Shown in pieces: positions 14,846 through 23,597 of a stretch of 36,241 nt of DNA. Under the pieces are notes generated by a model. It searched no databases. It was given only the letters and a program-made list of their open reading frames with translations, and was not told the origin of the DNA. The DNA is taken from contig CACWLA010000029.1 of the NCBI GenBank assembly GCA_902761665.1, forward strand, positions 1-36,241, in the 5' to 3' direction. Position numbers and translations under genes: made by a program. The DNA comes from an uncultured Lachnospiraceae bacterium (GTDB lineage: Bacteria; Bacillota; Clostridia; Lachnospirales; Lachnospiraceae). Numbering within the stretch: position 1 is the first letter of the stretch; the number at the start of each line of letters is the position of its first letter.

Positions 14846-16051
14846 TTACGCACGGACGATGTTCACCAGGATCTCGACCATCTTCTCCATGGCGGGGACG
14901 GAGACGAACTCGTGGATGCCGTGGAAGTTTTCGCCGCCGGTCGAAAGGTTCGGGCAGGGAAGACCCATGAAGGAGAGCTGCGCGCCGTCGGTGCCGCCGC
15001 GGATGGGAACGGTCTTCGGTACGACGCCCGCCTTCCTTATCGCTTCCTCGGCCCGTTCGATCACGTACATCACCGGAAGGATCTTCTCCTTCATGTTGCG
15101 GTACTGGTCGCGGATCGCGACTTCGACGGTGCCTTCGCCGTACCTGCCGTTCAGGAATTCGGCCGTACGCTTCATCGTGGCCTTGCGCGCTTCGAGCTTC
15201 GCTGCGTCGTGATCGCGCAGGATGTAGCGGATCTCGGTGGTCGTTTCGTCGCCTGCGATGGCGCCGGCGTGATAGAAGCCTTCGTAGCCTTCGGTGTGGG
15301 AAGGGGTCTCGGCCGCCGGCAGGAGGCTCATGAATTCGCCGGCGATGAGCACGGCGTTTTTCATCTTGTTCTTGGCGGAGCCGGGGTGGATGTTCACGCC
15401 GCGGACGGTCACGCGTGCAGCGGCTGCGTTGAAGTTTTCGTATTCGATCTCACCGAGGGTCCCGCCGTCTACGGTATAGCCGTAGGCCGCGCCGAAACCT
15501 TCGATGTCGAAGTGTTCGGGCCCGCGTCCGACTTCCTCGTCGGGCGTGAAAGCAACAGCCACGCGCCCGTGCTTCACCTCGGGATGCGCGAGCAGATATT
15601 CGACGGCAGTCACGATCTCCGCAACGCCGGCCTTGTCATCGGCGCCGAGAAGCGTGGTGCCGTCGGTCACGATCAGCTCCTGCCCCTTATAGCTTTCCAG
15701 GAAAGAGAAATCCGCGAGCCGGGTCACGACACCGTTCCCGAGCGCAATGTCGCCGCCCTCATAGACGACGCGGCGCGGCTTGATATCCTTTCCGGATACC
15801 GCGGGAGAGGTGTCCATATGCGCGATCAGGCCGATCGTCACGGCATCTTCGCAGCCGGGAGAGGCCGGCAGGAAGCCGTAGACGCGGCCGTACTCATCGC
15901 GCTTTACGCCCTCCAGGCCCAGGCCGGTGAGTTCATCGGCCAGACAGTCCGCAAGAAGCAGCTGGCAGGCGGTCGAGGGGGTCTCGGTGCTGTCCTCGTC
16001 CGAGGTCGTTTCAAAACTGACGTATTTTAAGAATCTTTCGTCGACTTTCAT
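14846..16051 (-). CDS. pepT: Peptidase T (tripeptidase)
   Basis: 401 residues, the usual length for the M20B aminotripeptidase that releases the N-terminal residue from tripeptides in the cytosol. Zinc ligands and catalytic residues are visible: IAHMDTSPA (His/Asp), LLGADDKAG (bridging Asp), FTPDEEVGRG (Glu-Glu), YTVDGG and the late IHEF His; IRGGTDGAQLSFMG is the PepT-specific segment. The start codon overlaps the stop of the M20 amidohydrolase (ATGA) and follows AGGAG. It is the last gene of the peptide/nucleoside scavenging run. Confidence 0.95.
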   Translation of the reverse strand: MKVDERFLKYVSFETTSDEDSTETPSTACQLLLADCLADELTGLGLEGVKRDEYGRVYGFLPASPGCEDAVTIGLIAHMDTSPAVSGKDIKPRRVVYEGGDIALGNGVVTRLADFSFLESYKGQELIVTDGTTLLGADDKAGVAEIVTAVEYLLAHPEVKHGRVAVAFTPDEEVGRGPEHFDIEGFGAAYGYTVDGGTLGEIEYENFNAAAARVTVRGVNIHPGSAKNKMKNAVLIAGEFMSLLPAAETPSHTEGYEGFYHAGAIAGDETTTEIRYILRDHDAAKLEARKATMKRTAEFLNGRYGEGTVEVAIRDQYRNMKEKILPVMYVIERAEEAIRKAGVVPKTVPIRGGTDGAQLSFMGLPCPNLSTGGENFHGIHEFVSVPAMEKMVEILVNIVRA

Positions 16052-17295
16052 GTTCGGGCTCCTGTTGAATGACGGGCAAGCGCATCGCAGAGCACCATGG
16101 CGCCGGTGCAGATCGCTTCGTCCGAGGTAAATTCATTGCTGTTGTGGCTGATCCCGCCGCGGCAGGGGATGAAAAGCATCGCAGTGGGGACGAGGTCGGC
16201 AAAACTCAGGGCATCGTGGCCGGCGCCGCTCATCATGCGGTGGGACTGTGCGCCGAGGCTGCGGGCGGACTGCTCCAGTTCATCCATCAGCTGCGGAGCC
16301 ATGGACCGCGGCAGGTCTTCGTACTGCCTGGCGATCGTGATCTCAACGCCGCGCTCTTTCGCGATGTCTTCCGCGGCAATGCGGATCCGCTGCTCCATGC
16401 GGCCAAAACTGCCGGGCATGATGCCGCGCGTGTCGACGCCGAGTTCCACCCAGCCCGGGATGACGTTCATCACGTTGGGATAATTCTTGATGATGCCGAC
16501 GGTGGCGACGCTCCTGAAGCGCCCTTCCGACTGGCCGATCTTTTCGACGGCCAGGATCAGCTCGGCGGCGGCGCAGAGGGCATCGCTCCGCATGTCCATG
16601 GGGGTGGCGCCGGAATGGTCCGCCTCGCCGTCGATGACGATGCGGAAGCGTCTCGGCCCTGCGATCGCTTCAACGACGCCGACGTCCTTCCCAAGGGTCT
16701 CCAGCACCTTGCCCTGCTCGATGTGCAGCTCGAAATAGGCACTCACGCCTTCGATCTTCTGCGGATGCAGGTCCAGGCCGCGCTCAGCGAAGACTTCGCG
16801 GAGCGTTCGGCCTTCCGGATCGGTGAAGTCAGCCGCGTCATCGCCGTCGATCGCGCCGGTAATGAGGCCGCTGCCGAGGGTGGAGCGGCCGAAAGCCGAG
16901 CTTTCCTCGCAGCGGAAGGCGGCGACGCGGAGCGGGAATTCCCTGCTCTCTTCGCGGAGCCATTTCAGGCAGGCCATGCCGGCAGCGACACCGGCCACGC
17001 CGTCATAGCGGCCGCCGCGCACGACGCTGTCCAGATGCGAGCCGACGAGAACGGCACTTTGCCCTTCCCCGGCTGCCGCAGTCGCGGCATCGTTTTCCAG
17101 ATAGCTGTTGCCGACAGCATCGGTGTAGGCAATGAAGCCGTTTGCTTCGCCCCAGTCGCGGAAGATCTCATGCATGCGGTCTTCCGCGGGACCGTAGCCG
17201 AGGCGGGTCACGCCGCCGCCGTCCAGCGAGCCGGGCTCCTCAAAGAGAGCCATGAGGGCTTTGATGTCTTCAAGTTTTTCCGCGGGCAGTTCCAT
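16048..17295 (-). CDS. M20 family amidohydrolase (N-carbamoyl-amino acid / allantoate type)
   Basis: 415 residues of the hydantoinase/carbamylase branch of M20: GSHLDSVVRGGRYDGVAG (about 81-98, zinc His/Asp and bridging Asp), FRCEESSAFG (Glu-Glu), ELHIEQG (zinc His), DHSGATPM dimerisation-domain signature and GGISHNSNEF (terminal zinc His). These enzymes release ammonia and CO2 from N-carbamoyl-amino acids or hydrolyse allantoate or ureidoglycolate. Nearby deoD and surE make a purine-breakdown role attractive, but the substrate cannot be fixed. It starts 1 nt from the DUF362 stop. Confidence 0.85.
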   Translation of the reverse strand: MELPAEKLEDIKALMALFEEPGSLDGGGVTRLGYGPAEDRMHEIFRDWGEANGFIAYTDAVGNSYLENDAATAAAGEGQSAVLVGSHLDSVVRGGRYDGVAGVAAGMACLKWLREESREFPLRVAAFRCEESSAFGRSTLGSGLITGAIDGDDAADFTDPEGRTLREVFAERGLDLHPQKIEGVSAYFELHIEQGKVLETLGKDVGVVEAIAGPRRFRIVIDGEADHSGATPMDMRSDALCAAAELILAVEKIGQSEGRFRSVATVGIIKNYPNVMNVIPGWVELGVDTRGIMPGSFGRMEQRIRIAAEDIAKERGVEITIARQYEDLPRSMAPQLMDELEQSARSLGAQSHRMMSGAGHDALSFADLVPTAMLFIPCRGGISHNSNEFTSDEAICTGAMVLCDALARHSTGART

Positions 17296-17296
17296 G

Positions 17297-18178
17297 TTAC
17301 TCCAATTCGATCAATTCGTATTCGCGGGTGCCGAAGCCGAGCTCGGCTGCCGCTTCGAGGGTATGTTCGCCGTGGCGTGAATGCACGCGTTCCAGGAAAT
17401 GGTCCCGGCCGGGGTCGTCAGAGGCGTAAATGAGGTCCATGCAGGCCTGGTCGACGGCGATGGGGTCGAGGGAGGCCAGCACGCCGATGTCAGCCATGCA
17501 GGGATCCTCCGCCGTGTCGCAGCAGTCGCAGTCCACGGACAGGTTCTTCATCACGTTGATGTAGATCGCGCGGCCGCCGAAATAGTCCACCACGGACTTC
17601 GCGGCGTCGGCCATGCATTCCAGGAAGCGGTCGCCGGCCATGTGGCTCCAGACGATGTTCTGGTCGTCGGTATAGCCCGCCGAATGGATGAGGCACTTGC
17701 CGGCGGTCGAAGCGATACCGATGGACAGCTGCTTCAGGGCGCCGCCGTAGCCGCCCGCGGGATGTCCCTTGAAGTGGGAGAGGACCAGCAGGCTGTCGTA
17801 GTTTGCGAGGTTCTTTCCGACCAGGTTCTCCTTCAGGATCTTTCCGCCGATGACGGGCAGGACCATGTCGGGACCCTCGGCATCCATGAGGTCGAAGGGG
17901 AAGACCGTATCCCAGCCGCGGCGGCGGATCAGGGCCTTGTGCTTCGGCGTGGAGTTGCGCTCGCCGGGGTAGGCGGTGTTGCATTCCACGACCGTGCCGC
18001 CGGCCTCGTCAATGACGGGCTTCCAGAATTCGGGCTTCAGAAAGTTCTGGTTGCCTTCTTCACCGGAGTGGAGCTTAATGGCGAGTTTCTCTGCGGGAAG
18101 CGGGCCCAGAAGGCGGTAGAGCGCGAGGGGGCTTTCCGGCGTGGCCTTGGGGATGAAGTAAACTTTTGCTTTTTCCAT
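17297..18178 (-). CDS. DUF362 domain-containing protein
   Basis: 293 residues of the DUF362 family: KLHSGEEGNQNFLKP (about 35-49), LSHFKGHPAGGYGGALKQLSIGIAS (about 133-157), and DCDCC...CMADIGVLASLDPIAVDQA near 217-245. The cysteines CDCC and C are retained, but the C-terminal two-cluster ferredoxin domain often fused to this family is absent. The function is undefined; family members are proposed to be Fe-S related. It sits in the operon between the P1 peptidase (60 nt upstream) and the M20 amidohydrolase (1 nt downstream). Confidence 0.85.
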   Translation of the reverse strand: MEKAKVYFIPKATPESPLALYRLLGPLPAEKLAIKLHSGEEGNQNFLKPEFWKPVIDEAGGTVVECNTAYPGERNSTPKHKALIRRRGWDTVFPFDLMDAEGPDMVLPVIGGKILKENLVGKNLANYDSLLVLSHFKGHPAGGYGGALKQLSIGIASTAGKCLIHSAGYTDDQNIVWSHMAGDRFLECMADAAKSVVDYFGGRAIYINVMKNLSVDCDCCDTAEDPCMADIGVLASLDPIAVDQACMDLIYASDDPGRDHFLERVHSRHGEHTLEAAAELGFGTREYELIELE

Positions 18179-18238
18179 GTGGTTCCTTTCGTAAGGGCAG
18201 CGGAGGCGTATCCGCGGGCTGCCCGGGTCATTCTGGCT

Positions 18239-19219
18239 TCAGCGGTGCGCGGCGAGTTCTGCCGCGGACGGGTATCCGTAGGCGCTTTCCGCGCTCATGA
18301 CGGCGCGGACGATAGCCTTTGCCGTGACCTCCGCGGCAAGCGTGCCGACGAGGTCACGGTCGGCCTCCAGTTCACCGACGGAGAGGGCATAAATACTGTC
18401 GCCGTCGGCAGAGGTATGGACGGGGCGGATGGCGCGGGCAAAGCCGTCGTGGGCCATCCCCGCGATTTTGCAGAGGGCGGATTTTTCAAAATAGGCGTTC
18501 GTGATGACAACACCGAGCGTGGTGTTGGAGGTGAAGCGGTTTTCCACCGGCGGGACGGACTCCCGCAGAACTTCGGAGGTGGAGGCAAGGTGCATGCCGT
18601 CTTCGGAAAGAAGCCCCGCGATCTGCCGGCCCGTCTCCGGGTCGAAGACGTCGCCGAGGGCGTTCACGGCAACGACCGCGCCGACCTTCAGACCGTGGGT
18701 CTCGATCGCACAGCTTCCGATGCCGCTCTTCATGCAGCGTTCCATGCCGCGGATCTTCCCGACGGTCGCACCGCAGCCGGCACCGAAATTGCCGTCACGG
18801 TAGTTCGGTGCTTCCAGGGCGAGGCGGGCAGCCTCACGGCCCATTGCGGCGTCCGGACGGGTAAAACTGTCGCCCACGGTCAGGTCGAAGAGGTCCGACT
18901 GCGCGACGAGCGGGACTTTCGTCACGCTCACGTCAAAGCCGATGCCGCGTTCTTCCAGAAACTGCATGACGCCGCCGGCCGCATCAAGGCCGAAGGCGCT
19001 GCCGCCGCCCAGGACGACCGCGTGGATCGTCTCCGCCGCCGTGAGGGGGTCGAGCAGGCCGCTTTCCCGTGAGGCGGGACCGCCGCCGCGCACGTCAAGA
19101 CCGGCCCGCATGCCGTCCGGGCAGAGGAAAACGGTAAGGCCTGTTCCGGCCGCCCGGTTTTCCGTCTGTCCGATCCGGAGCGGCGCCAGATCCGTGACCG
19201 GGATATTGCGCGTGATCAT
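18239..19219 (-). CDS. P1 family peptidase, DmpA-like aminopeptidase
   Basis: 326 residues of the self-processing N-terminal-nucleophile family of L-aminopeptidase D-Ala-esterase DmpA and beta-aminopeptidase BapA. Landmarks: AVVLGGGSAFGLDAAGGVM (about 68-86), GNFGAGCGATVGK, and the autocleavage region FTSNTTLGVVITNA (about 228-241), where chain splitting would expose a Thr nucleophile after Asn (DmpA uses Ser). It would hydrolyse N-terminal residues from small peptides or amino-acid amides in the cytosol. Its ATG directly abuts the deoD stop. Confidence 0.88.
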   Translation of the reverse strand: MITRNIPVTDLAPLRIGQTENRAAGTGLTVFLCPDGMRAGLDVRGGGPASRESGLLDPLTAAETIHAVVLGGGSAFGLDAAGGVMQFLEERGIGFDVSVTKVPLVAQSDLFDLTVGDSFTRPDAAMGREAARLALEAPNYRDGNFGAGCGATVGKIRGMERCMKSGIGSCAIETHGLKVGAVVAVNALGDVFDPETGRQIAGLLSEDGMHLASTSEVLRESVPPVENRFTSNTTLGVVITNAYFEKSALCKIAGMAHDGFARAIRPVHTSADGDSIYALSVGELEADRDLVGTLAAEVTAKAIVRAVMSAESAYGYPSAAELAAHR

Positions 19220-19936
19220 TTACCGTACCGCGACTTCGAGGGCGATCTCCATCATCTGCGTGAAGGTATTCTGGCGCTCCTCGGCGGTCGTGATCTCGTT
19301 CAGGTAGATGTGGTCGGAGATCGTGAAGATGCCGAGCGCGTGTTTCCCGGCCCTCGCTGCATTCACGTAGAGGGCGGCGGTCTCCATTTCCACGCAGAGG
19401 GCGCCCATGCCGCGCCAGTTGTCGTTCTGCAGCTTGTCGGCGCTGTAGAAGGTATCGGACGAGAAGACATTGCCCACGAAGTGGCGCACACCCATCTCTT
19501 CCGCGATCGCGTCAGCTTTCTTCAGCAGGCCGAAATCCGCGATCGGCGCGTAGGTGCCGCGCAGGTCGAACTGGCTGCAGTAGTTGGAATTCGTGCAGGC
19601 GCCTTCGGCGATGACGACGTCGCGCAGGTGGATGTGGTCCTGCAGCGAGCCGGCGGATCCGATGCGGATGATGTTTTCCACGCCGAAGAAATTGAACAGT
19701 TCATAACTGTAGATGCCGATGGAGGGAATGCCCATGCCGCTGGCCATGACCGAGACGGGTTTCCCCTTGTACAGGCCGGTGTAGCCCTGCACGCCGCGGA
19801 CGTTGTTGACGAGTTTCGCGTCAGTCAGGAAGTTTTCCGCCACGAACTTGCTGCGGAGCGGATCGCCCGGCATGAGAACAGTCGGGGCAAAATCAGCGGG
19901 GGTCGCGTTGATATGAGGGGTGGGGTAAGCTGCCAT
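19220..19936 (-). CDS. deoD: Purine-nucleoside phosphorylase, DeoD type
   Basis: 238 residues, the length of hexameric PNP. It splits purine (deoxy)nucleosides with phosphate into base and (deoxy)ribose-1-phosphate. Visible: GDPLRSKFVAENFL (phosphate-binding Arg), RIGSAGSLQ (Arg and Ser of the phosphate site), VEMETAALY (ribose-binding Glu/Met/Glu) and the catalytic Asp in ISDHIYL. AAGGAGG precedes the start. It follows surE by 60 nt; SurE would supply nucleosides. Confidence 0.95.
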   Translation of the reverse strand: MAAYPTPHINATPADFAPTVLMPGDPLRSKFVAENFLTDAKLVNNVRGVQGYTGLYKGKPVSVMASGMGIPSIGIYSYELFNFFGVENIIRIGSAGSLQDHIHLRDVVIAEGACTNSNYCSQFDLRGTYAPIADFGLLKKADAIAEEMGVRHFVGNVFSSDTFYSADKLQNDNWRGMGALCVEMETAALYVNAARAGKHALGIFTISDHIYLNEITTAEERQNTFTQMMEIALEVAVR

Positions 19937-19996
19937 GATAGCCTCCTTGAATGATGGATTAACGGGCTGCGCCCGAGAATTTACGGGAAAATTTTA

Positions 19997-20749
19997 CTAA
20001 TTATATTCCGGAAAGACTTCGCTGCGGACGATGCCGACGGAAATATATCCGTTCAGGACGGCCCAGACGTCCGTCCCTTCCGGGGCTTCATCCGGCTGAA
20101 GCGCCCTGCCGTGCGCCTTGAAGCGGAGCGGCCCGCCGGGGACCGACTCGGCCGAGTACTCGTCGGCGTAGAGCGGCGTCGGAGCGATCTTCGTGTTCCG
20201 GATGATCCCCTTGAACTCGGAGAGAGGACAGCCGGGGAAGTTGATGTTCCAGAATGCGCCGAGGGGGAGCGGATGTGTGAGGCACTCCGCGGTCATCTCT
20301 TCCAGATACGCGGCAGGGACTTCGCCGCTCCCGTGATTTGCCGTTGAAAAGGCGATCGAAGGGATGCCCTTGATTGCGGCTTCCTTGCAGGCGCCGATGG
20401 TACCGGAGTAGGCGATGTCATAGCCGGTGTTGTAGCCGCGGTTCATGCCGGAGAAGACGATGTCGGGCTTTTCCGGGACCAGGGACCAGGCAGCCAGCTT
20501 GATGCAGTCCGCGGGCGTTCCGCCGATCTTCCAGGCCTTAACGCCCGGAACGGGATAATCGACCTCCTCCGCGGGAATCTCCTCAAAGAGCGTGAGGCGC
20601 TGGCTCATCGCGCTGCACTGGGCCGCCGGTGCGGCGACGGTCACTTCGCCGAATTTTACCGCGGTTTCGACAAGCGAAAGGAGCGTCGGCGCGTCGATGC
20701 CGTCGTCATTGGTGACGAGAATGCGGAGCGGTCTTTTGTTTTCCGGCAC
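19997..20749 (-). CDS. surE: 5'/3'-nucleotidase SurE
   Basis: 250 residues from a GTG at 20749-20747, preferred over the ATG 24 bases upstream because AAGGAGG sits 6 nt before the GTG and would lie inside the coding sequence of the longer form. SurE dephosphorylates nucleoside 5'- and 3'-monophosphates. Metal site: LVTNDDGIDAP (Asp-Asp), Ser in AAQCSAMSQ, and Asn in FSGMNRGYNTG; AYSGTIGA follows. It is first in the scavenging run; a TATAAT box lies at 20803-20798 on the minus strand. Confidence 0.9.
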   Translation of the reverse strand: MPENKRPLRILVTNDDGIDAPTLLSLVETAVKFGEVTVAAPAAQCSAMSQRLTLFEEIPAEEVDYPVPGVKAWKIGGTPADCIKLAAWSLVPEKPDIVFSGMNRGYNTGYDIAYSGTIGACKEAAIKGIPSIAFSTANHGSGEVPAAYLEEMTAECLTHPLPLGAFWNINFPGCPLSEFKGIIRNTKIAPTPLYADEYSAESVPGGPLRFKAHGRALQPDEAPEGTDVWAVLNGYISVGIVRSEVFPEYN

Positions 20750-20766
20750 GGGCGGCCTCCTTTCCG

Positions 20767-20794
20767 TTGACATTTACGGGGAAATTTCTATAAA
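20767..20794 (+). promoter_or_regulatory. Promoter of deoxyinosine glycosylase gene
   Basis: TTGACA (20767-20772), 16 nt, TATAAA (20789-20794), about 58 nt before the ATG. A TATAAT facing the other way (20798-20803) serves surE, so the divergent promoters interlock. Confidence 0.55.
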
Positions 20795-20851
20795 ATGATT
20801 ATAGCCTAAATCAGGCGCTTTGCCTATATCAAAATTGAGGAAGGAGAAAAA

Positions 20852-21343
20852 ATGAGCGAACGGGTGGAACATCCTTTCGGGCCTTTATACGATGCGGCGT
20901 CGCGCATCCTGATCCTCGGCTCCTTCCCTTCGGTGAAGTCGCGGGAGCAGAATTTTTTCTACGGCCATCCGCAGAACCGTTTCTGGAAGGTGATTTCCGG
21001 CCTTCTCGGCGAGCCGCTGCCGCAGACGGTCGAAGAAAAGCGGGAGATGCTTCTTAAGCATCACGTCGCACTCTGGGATACGATCGCATCCTGTACCTTG
21101 ACGGGCTCTTCGGACGCGTCGATCCGGGACGTCGTACCGAACGACCTGTCGAAGATCCTGGACGCCGCAGACATCCGTGCGATCTACTGCAACGGCGGGA
21201 CGAGTTGGTCGCTGTACGAGAAATACATCCGGCCCGTGACCGGGCGGAGCGCAGTGAAACTCCCGTCAACGAGTCCCGCGAACGCAGCCTGGAGCACGGA
21301 GCGGCTGAGCGACGCGTGGAAAGTGATCCTGGAGGAACTGTGA
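20852..21343 (+). CDS. DNA-deoxyinosine glycosylase (UDG superfamily)
   Basis: 163 residues. ILILGSFPSVKSREQNFFYGHPQNRFWKV (about 19-47) is the active-site motif I region of the hypoxanthine-DNA glycosylase branch of the uracil-DNA glycosylase superfamily, LWDTIASCTLTGSSD follows, and LPSTSPANA (about 137-145) is motif II. It removes hypoxanthine (deaminated adenine) from DNA. The start follows AAGGAG by 8 nt. A strong terminator follows. Confidence 0.88.
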   Translation: MSERVEHPFGPLYDAASRILILGSFPSVKSREQNFFYGHPQNRFWKVISGLLGEPLPQTVEEKREMLLKHHVALWDTIASCTLTGSSDASIRDVVPNDLSKILDAADIRAIYCNGGTSWSLYEKYIRPVTGRSAVKLPSTSPANAAWSTERLSDAWKVILEEL

Positions 21344-21414
21344 CAGGGCGCGAAAACCTCGGTCTGTCATGCCATCTGCCGTACGTGTGCCGGAAGAAAT
21401 GACGGCTGTGCAAT

Positions 21415-21457
21415 AAAAAAGGGCTTCCCGCCGCACCGCGGCAGGAAGCCCTTTTTG
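21415..21457. terminator. Terminator after the glycosylase gene
   Basis: A 13-bp perfect stem (AAAAAGGGCTTCC 21416-21428 with 21444-21456), GC-rich inner loop, ends in TTTTTG. It could act in both directions. Confidence 0.85.
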
Positions 21458-21479
21458 TATCGGTCAATGCAGAAGTGAA

Positions 21480-21523
21480 GATCCTTCGCCCGTACCCTGC
21501 GGGTACCTTGCTCAGGATGACAG
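21480..21523. repeat. REP-like palindromic repeat, copy 1
   Basis: GATCCTTCG (21480-21488), a GTACCC-TGC-GGGTAC hairpin (21492-21506) and CAGGATGACAG (21513-21523). Both outer modules recur in the convergent region at 31374-31400. It lies between the terminator and the 3' end of the GNAT gene and is non-coding. Confidence 0.6.
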
Positions 21524-21566
21524 GGAGCGGCGGATGAACGCAGGGCACAGGCTTTGCGTTTTTCGC

Positions 21567-22394
21567 TTACACTTCCCGGATATAGCAGATGATCCTGGCG
21601 GTCTCCTTAAACCCTGCGGCTTCCCTGAGGGCGGCGCCGGCGGCGTCATCCAGTTCACAGTCGGCTGCGAGTTCGCGGCAGCCCATTTCCTTTGCCCAGT
21701 CTGCGACGGCGCTGATCAGTTTCCGTGAAAGCAGGCCGGCGGGATCCTCTTTCAGGTAGATCCCCTCCAGATAGGCGACGCCGTCCGGGCATTCCCGTGC
21801 GCCTTCAACGTAGTCACTGCGGATACGGGCGTGCGCGAGGCCGATCAGATCATTCTCCCGGCGGCAGCCGAAGAGCGCGGCTTTCGGATCAGTCATCTGC
21901 CGCCTGAAGCTTCTGCTTACGGCCTCCCCGCTGCCGGGGCGAAGCCCTTCGCTGAGGGCGGCGACATCCGGAAGATCGTCTTCCGAAAGGCGGGAGACGA
22001 TCCCTTCCTTTTCCGCTTTCTGCCGCCGCATGAGCAGCTCGGAAAGCAGTTCGTACAGAAGACCGCTGCTCATGCCGTAGAGCACGAAGGGACTGTCGTC
22101 ATCCATCAGGCCGGCCAGCCGGCCTTCCAGCTCGGCGTCGCTGGCGCTTTTTACGTCTTCACCCGAAGAAAGCCGTATGCCTTCCCCGCCGAGACTGCGG
22201 AGCGCGACCCTGCAGATCTTTTCTGCGCCGCTTTCGCGGTAGCCGAGCAGAAACTCGCCGACTTCTTCCTGGAAATCCTTCGGGACGTCATTGCCGAACC
22301 CGCGGCACCAGGAGAGTTTTTCGGGGGAGTCAAGAATGTCTTTCAGAAATACCAGCGACCTTTCCAGCCAGTCGGTCCGAATGCAGTCTTCCAT
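21567..22394 (-). CDS. GNAT acetyltransferase, AAC(6')-like C-terminal domain
   Basis: 275 residues. Residues 1-125 form a helical domain I do not recognise. Residues about 130-275 are a GNAT domain resembling the aminoglycoside 6'-N-acetyltransferase branch: GVAYLEGIYLKE (beta4), then AADCELDDAAGAALREAAGFKETARIICYIREV. The acetyl-CoA loop (PAGLLSRKL) lacks the usual R-x-x-G-x-G/A, so cofactor binding may be weakened. An aminoglycoside-resistance role should not be assumed. It starts behind AAGGAGC, 16 nt after the S66 peptidase gene. Confidence 0.7.
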   Translation of the reverse strand: MEDCIRTDWLERSLVFLKDILDSPEKLSWCRGFGNDVPKDFQEEVGEFLLGYRESGAEKICRVALRSLGGEGIRLSSGEDVKSASDAELEGRLAGLMDDDSPFVLYGMSSGLLYELLSELLMRRQKAEKEGIVSRLSEDDLPDVAALSEGLRPGSGEAVSRSFRRQMTDPKAALFGCRRENDLIGLAHARIRSDYVEGARECPDGVAYLEGIYLKEDPAGLLSRKLISAVADWAKEMGCRELAADCELDDAAGAALREAAGFKETARIICYIREV

Positions 22395-22409
22395 GATTGC
22401 TCCTTACTT

Positions 22410-23432
22410 TCAGATGAACAGTGTCTGCAGTTTCATTTCTCCGTCACGCGCATCGACCTTTGCGACAGCGCCGGAAACCATCGGCATCGCGGGCGGCAGA
22501 TGTCCGAGATCCGCATTCAGCAGAATGGGAACGCCAAGATCCCCGAGCATGCTCATGACCGCTTCGTCGAAACTCATCCCCATGAAGTCCTCACCGAAAC
22601 GGAAGGGGCGGCCGAAGATGAAACCGCTTGCATGCCGGAACCAGCCGGCTTCACGGAGTTCCCACAGCGCGCGGCGCAGATCCATGGCGGAAAGGTCGCA
22701 GGCTTCGAGGAACCAGATGATCCCGCCCTCCTTATACCGCTCGGCGAAGTCTGCCGCCCGGTCAAAACGCGTTCCGCAGAGGTTCGCGAGACAGTCAAGG
22801 CAGCCGCCGATGAGGCGCCCGGAGAAGCGCGCCCTGCCGCCGCCGGCCACGGTCATGCCGTAAGGCTCGGTGATGTTGTATGGGGCAAAAGGGTTCTCTT
22901 CATCCTTCAGGGACTCTAATTCCCAGCCGTCGTAATTCGTGAAAAAGGACTTCTTTCCCTTCAGTACGGCAAAGGCGTCTTTCACGGCCCGATGCGGCGG
23001 CTTCATGCCGAAGGTCGGCGCACAGGGACCGTAGACCGCGGCCGTATCGCAGAGCGTCGGCAGGGTGAAGGTCAGATAGGTGTTGTCGGAGTAACCGAGA
23101 TACCAGTGCGGTTTTGCGGCCCGGATCGCTTCAAAATCCACGAAGGGAAGATCCTCGCACATGGTCTCTCCGCCGCCGCAGGAGATGATGACGTCAGCCC
23201 GGTCGTTCGTGAAGAAATCGTTGATCTCGGCGCCGCAGTCTTCGGCGGTGTTGCTCTTGCCGATGCCCTTTGCCTCACGGCAGTTCGGACCGAGGACGGT
23301 CTTATAGCCGCTGCGGCGGAAAAACTTCAGTGCAGCATCAAAAGCGCTCTTGTAAGGTTCCGTTGAACAGCCAAAGGACGGAGCGATAAAACCGATCCGT
23401 CCTCCGGGTTCCAGAAATTCTGGATAACGCAT
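22410..23432 (-). CDS. S66 family peptidase (LD-carboxypeptidase / MccF-like)
   Basis: 340 residues of the S66 serine peptidase family, which includes murein L,D-carboxypeptidase LdcA and the microcin C-cleaving MccF. Nucleophile Ser115 in LGYSDNTYL, Glu in WFLEACD and His near the end in NADLGH form the expected Ser-Glu-His triad. It has no signal peptide, so it works in the cytosol. It is shortly downstream (2 nt) of the broken surface-protein gene. MccF-like self-immunity and cell-wall recycling are both possible. Confidence 0.85.
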   Translation of the reverse strand: MRYPEFLEPGGRIGFIAPSFGCSTEPYKSAFDAALKFFRRSGYKTVLGPNCREAKGIGKSNTAEDCGAEINDFFTNDRADVIISCGGGETMCEDLPFVDFEAIRAAKPHWYLGYSDNTYLTFTLPTLCDTAAVYGPCAPTFGMKPPHRAVKDAFAVLKGKKSFFTNYDGWELESLKDEENPFAPYNITEPYGMTVAGGGRARFSGRLIGGCLDCLANLCGTRFDRAADFAERYKEGGIIWFLEACDLSAMDLRRALWELREAGWFRHASGFIFGRPFRFGEDFMGMSFDEAVMSMLGDLGVPILLNADLGHLPPAMPMVSGAVAKVDARDGEMKLQTLFI

Positions 23433-23555
23433 ATTTATTCCTCGAGTTTCGGCGGGGCTGCAGCTTCGTCCGCGGTTTCGGCGATGGCTTCGGCGATCTT
23501 GTTGGCCGCATTGGTAATGCTGTCACCGGTATCCGCGGCAGCTTCTTCAGCGGCT

Positions 23556-23597
23556 TTCACGGTTTCTGCACCGGCCTTCACGGTTTCTGCACCGGCC
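23556..23597 (-). repeat. 21-bp tandem repeat in coiled-coil tail
   Basis: Two exact copies of a 21-bp unit (23556-23576 and 23577-23597) encode VKAGAET repeats in the cytoplasmic tail of the surface protein. The unit keeps frame. Confidence 0.8.

Noticed and set aside
17381-19072. A 563-codon plus-strand frame over the DUF362 and P1 peptidase genes
   Set aside because: Composition shadow of two well-recognised minus-strand genes.
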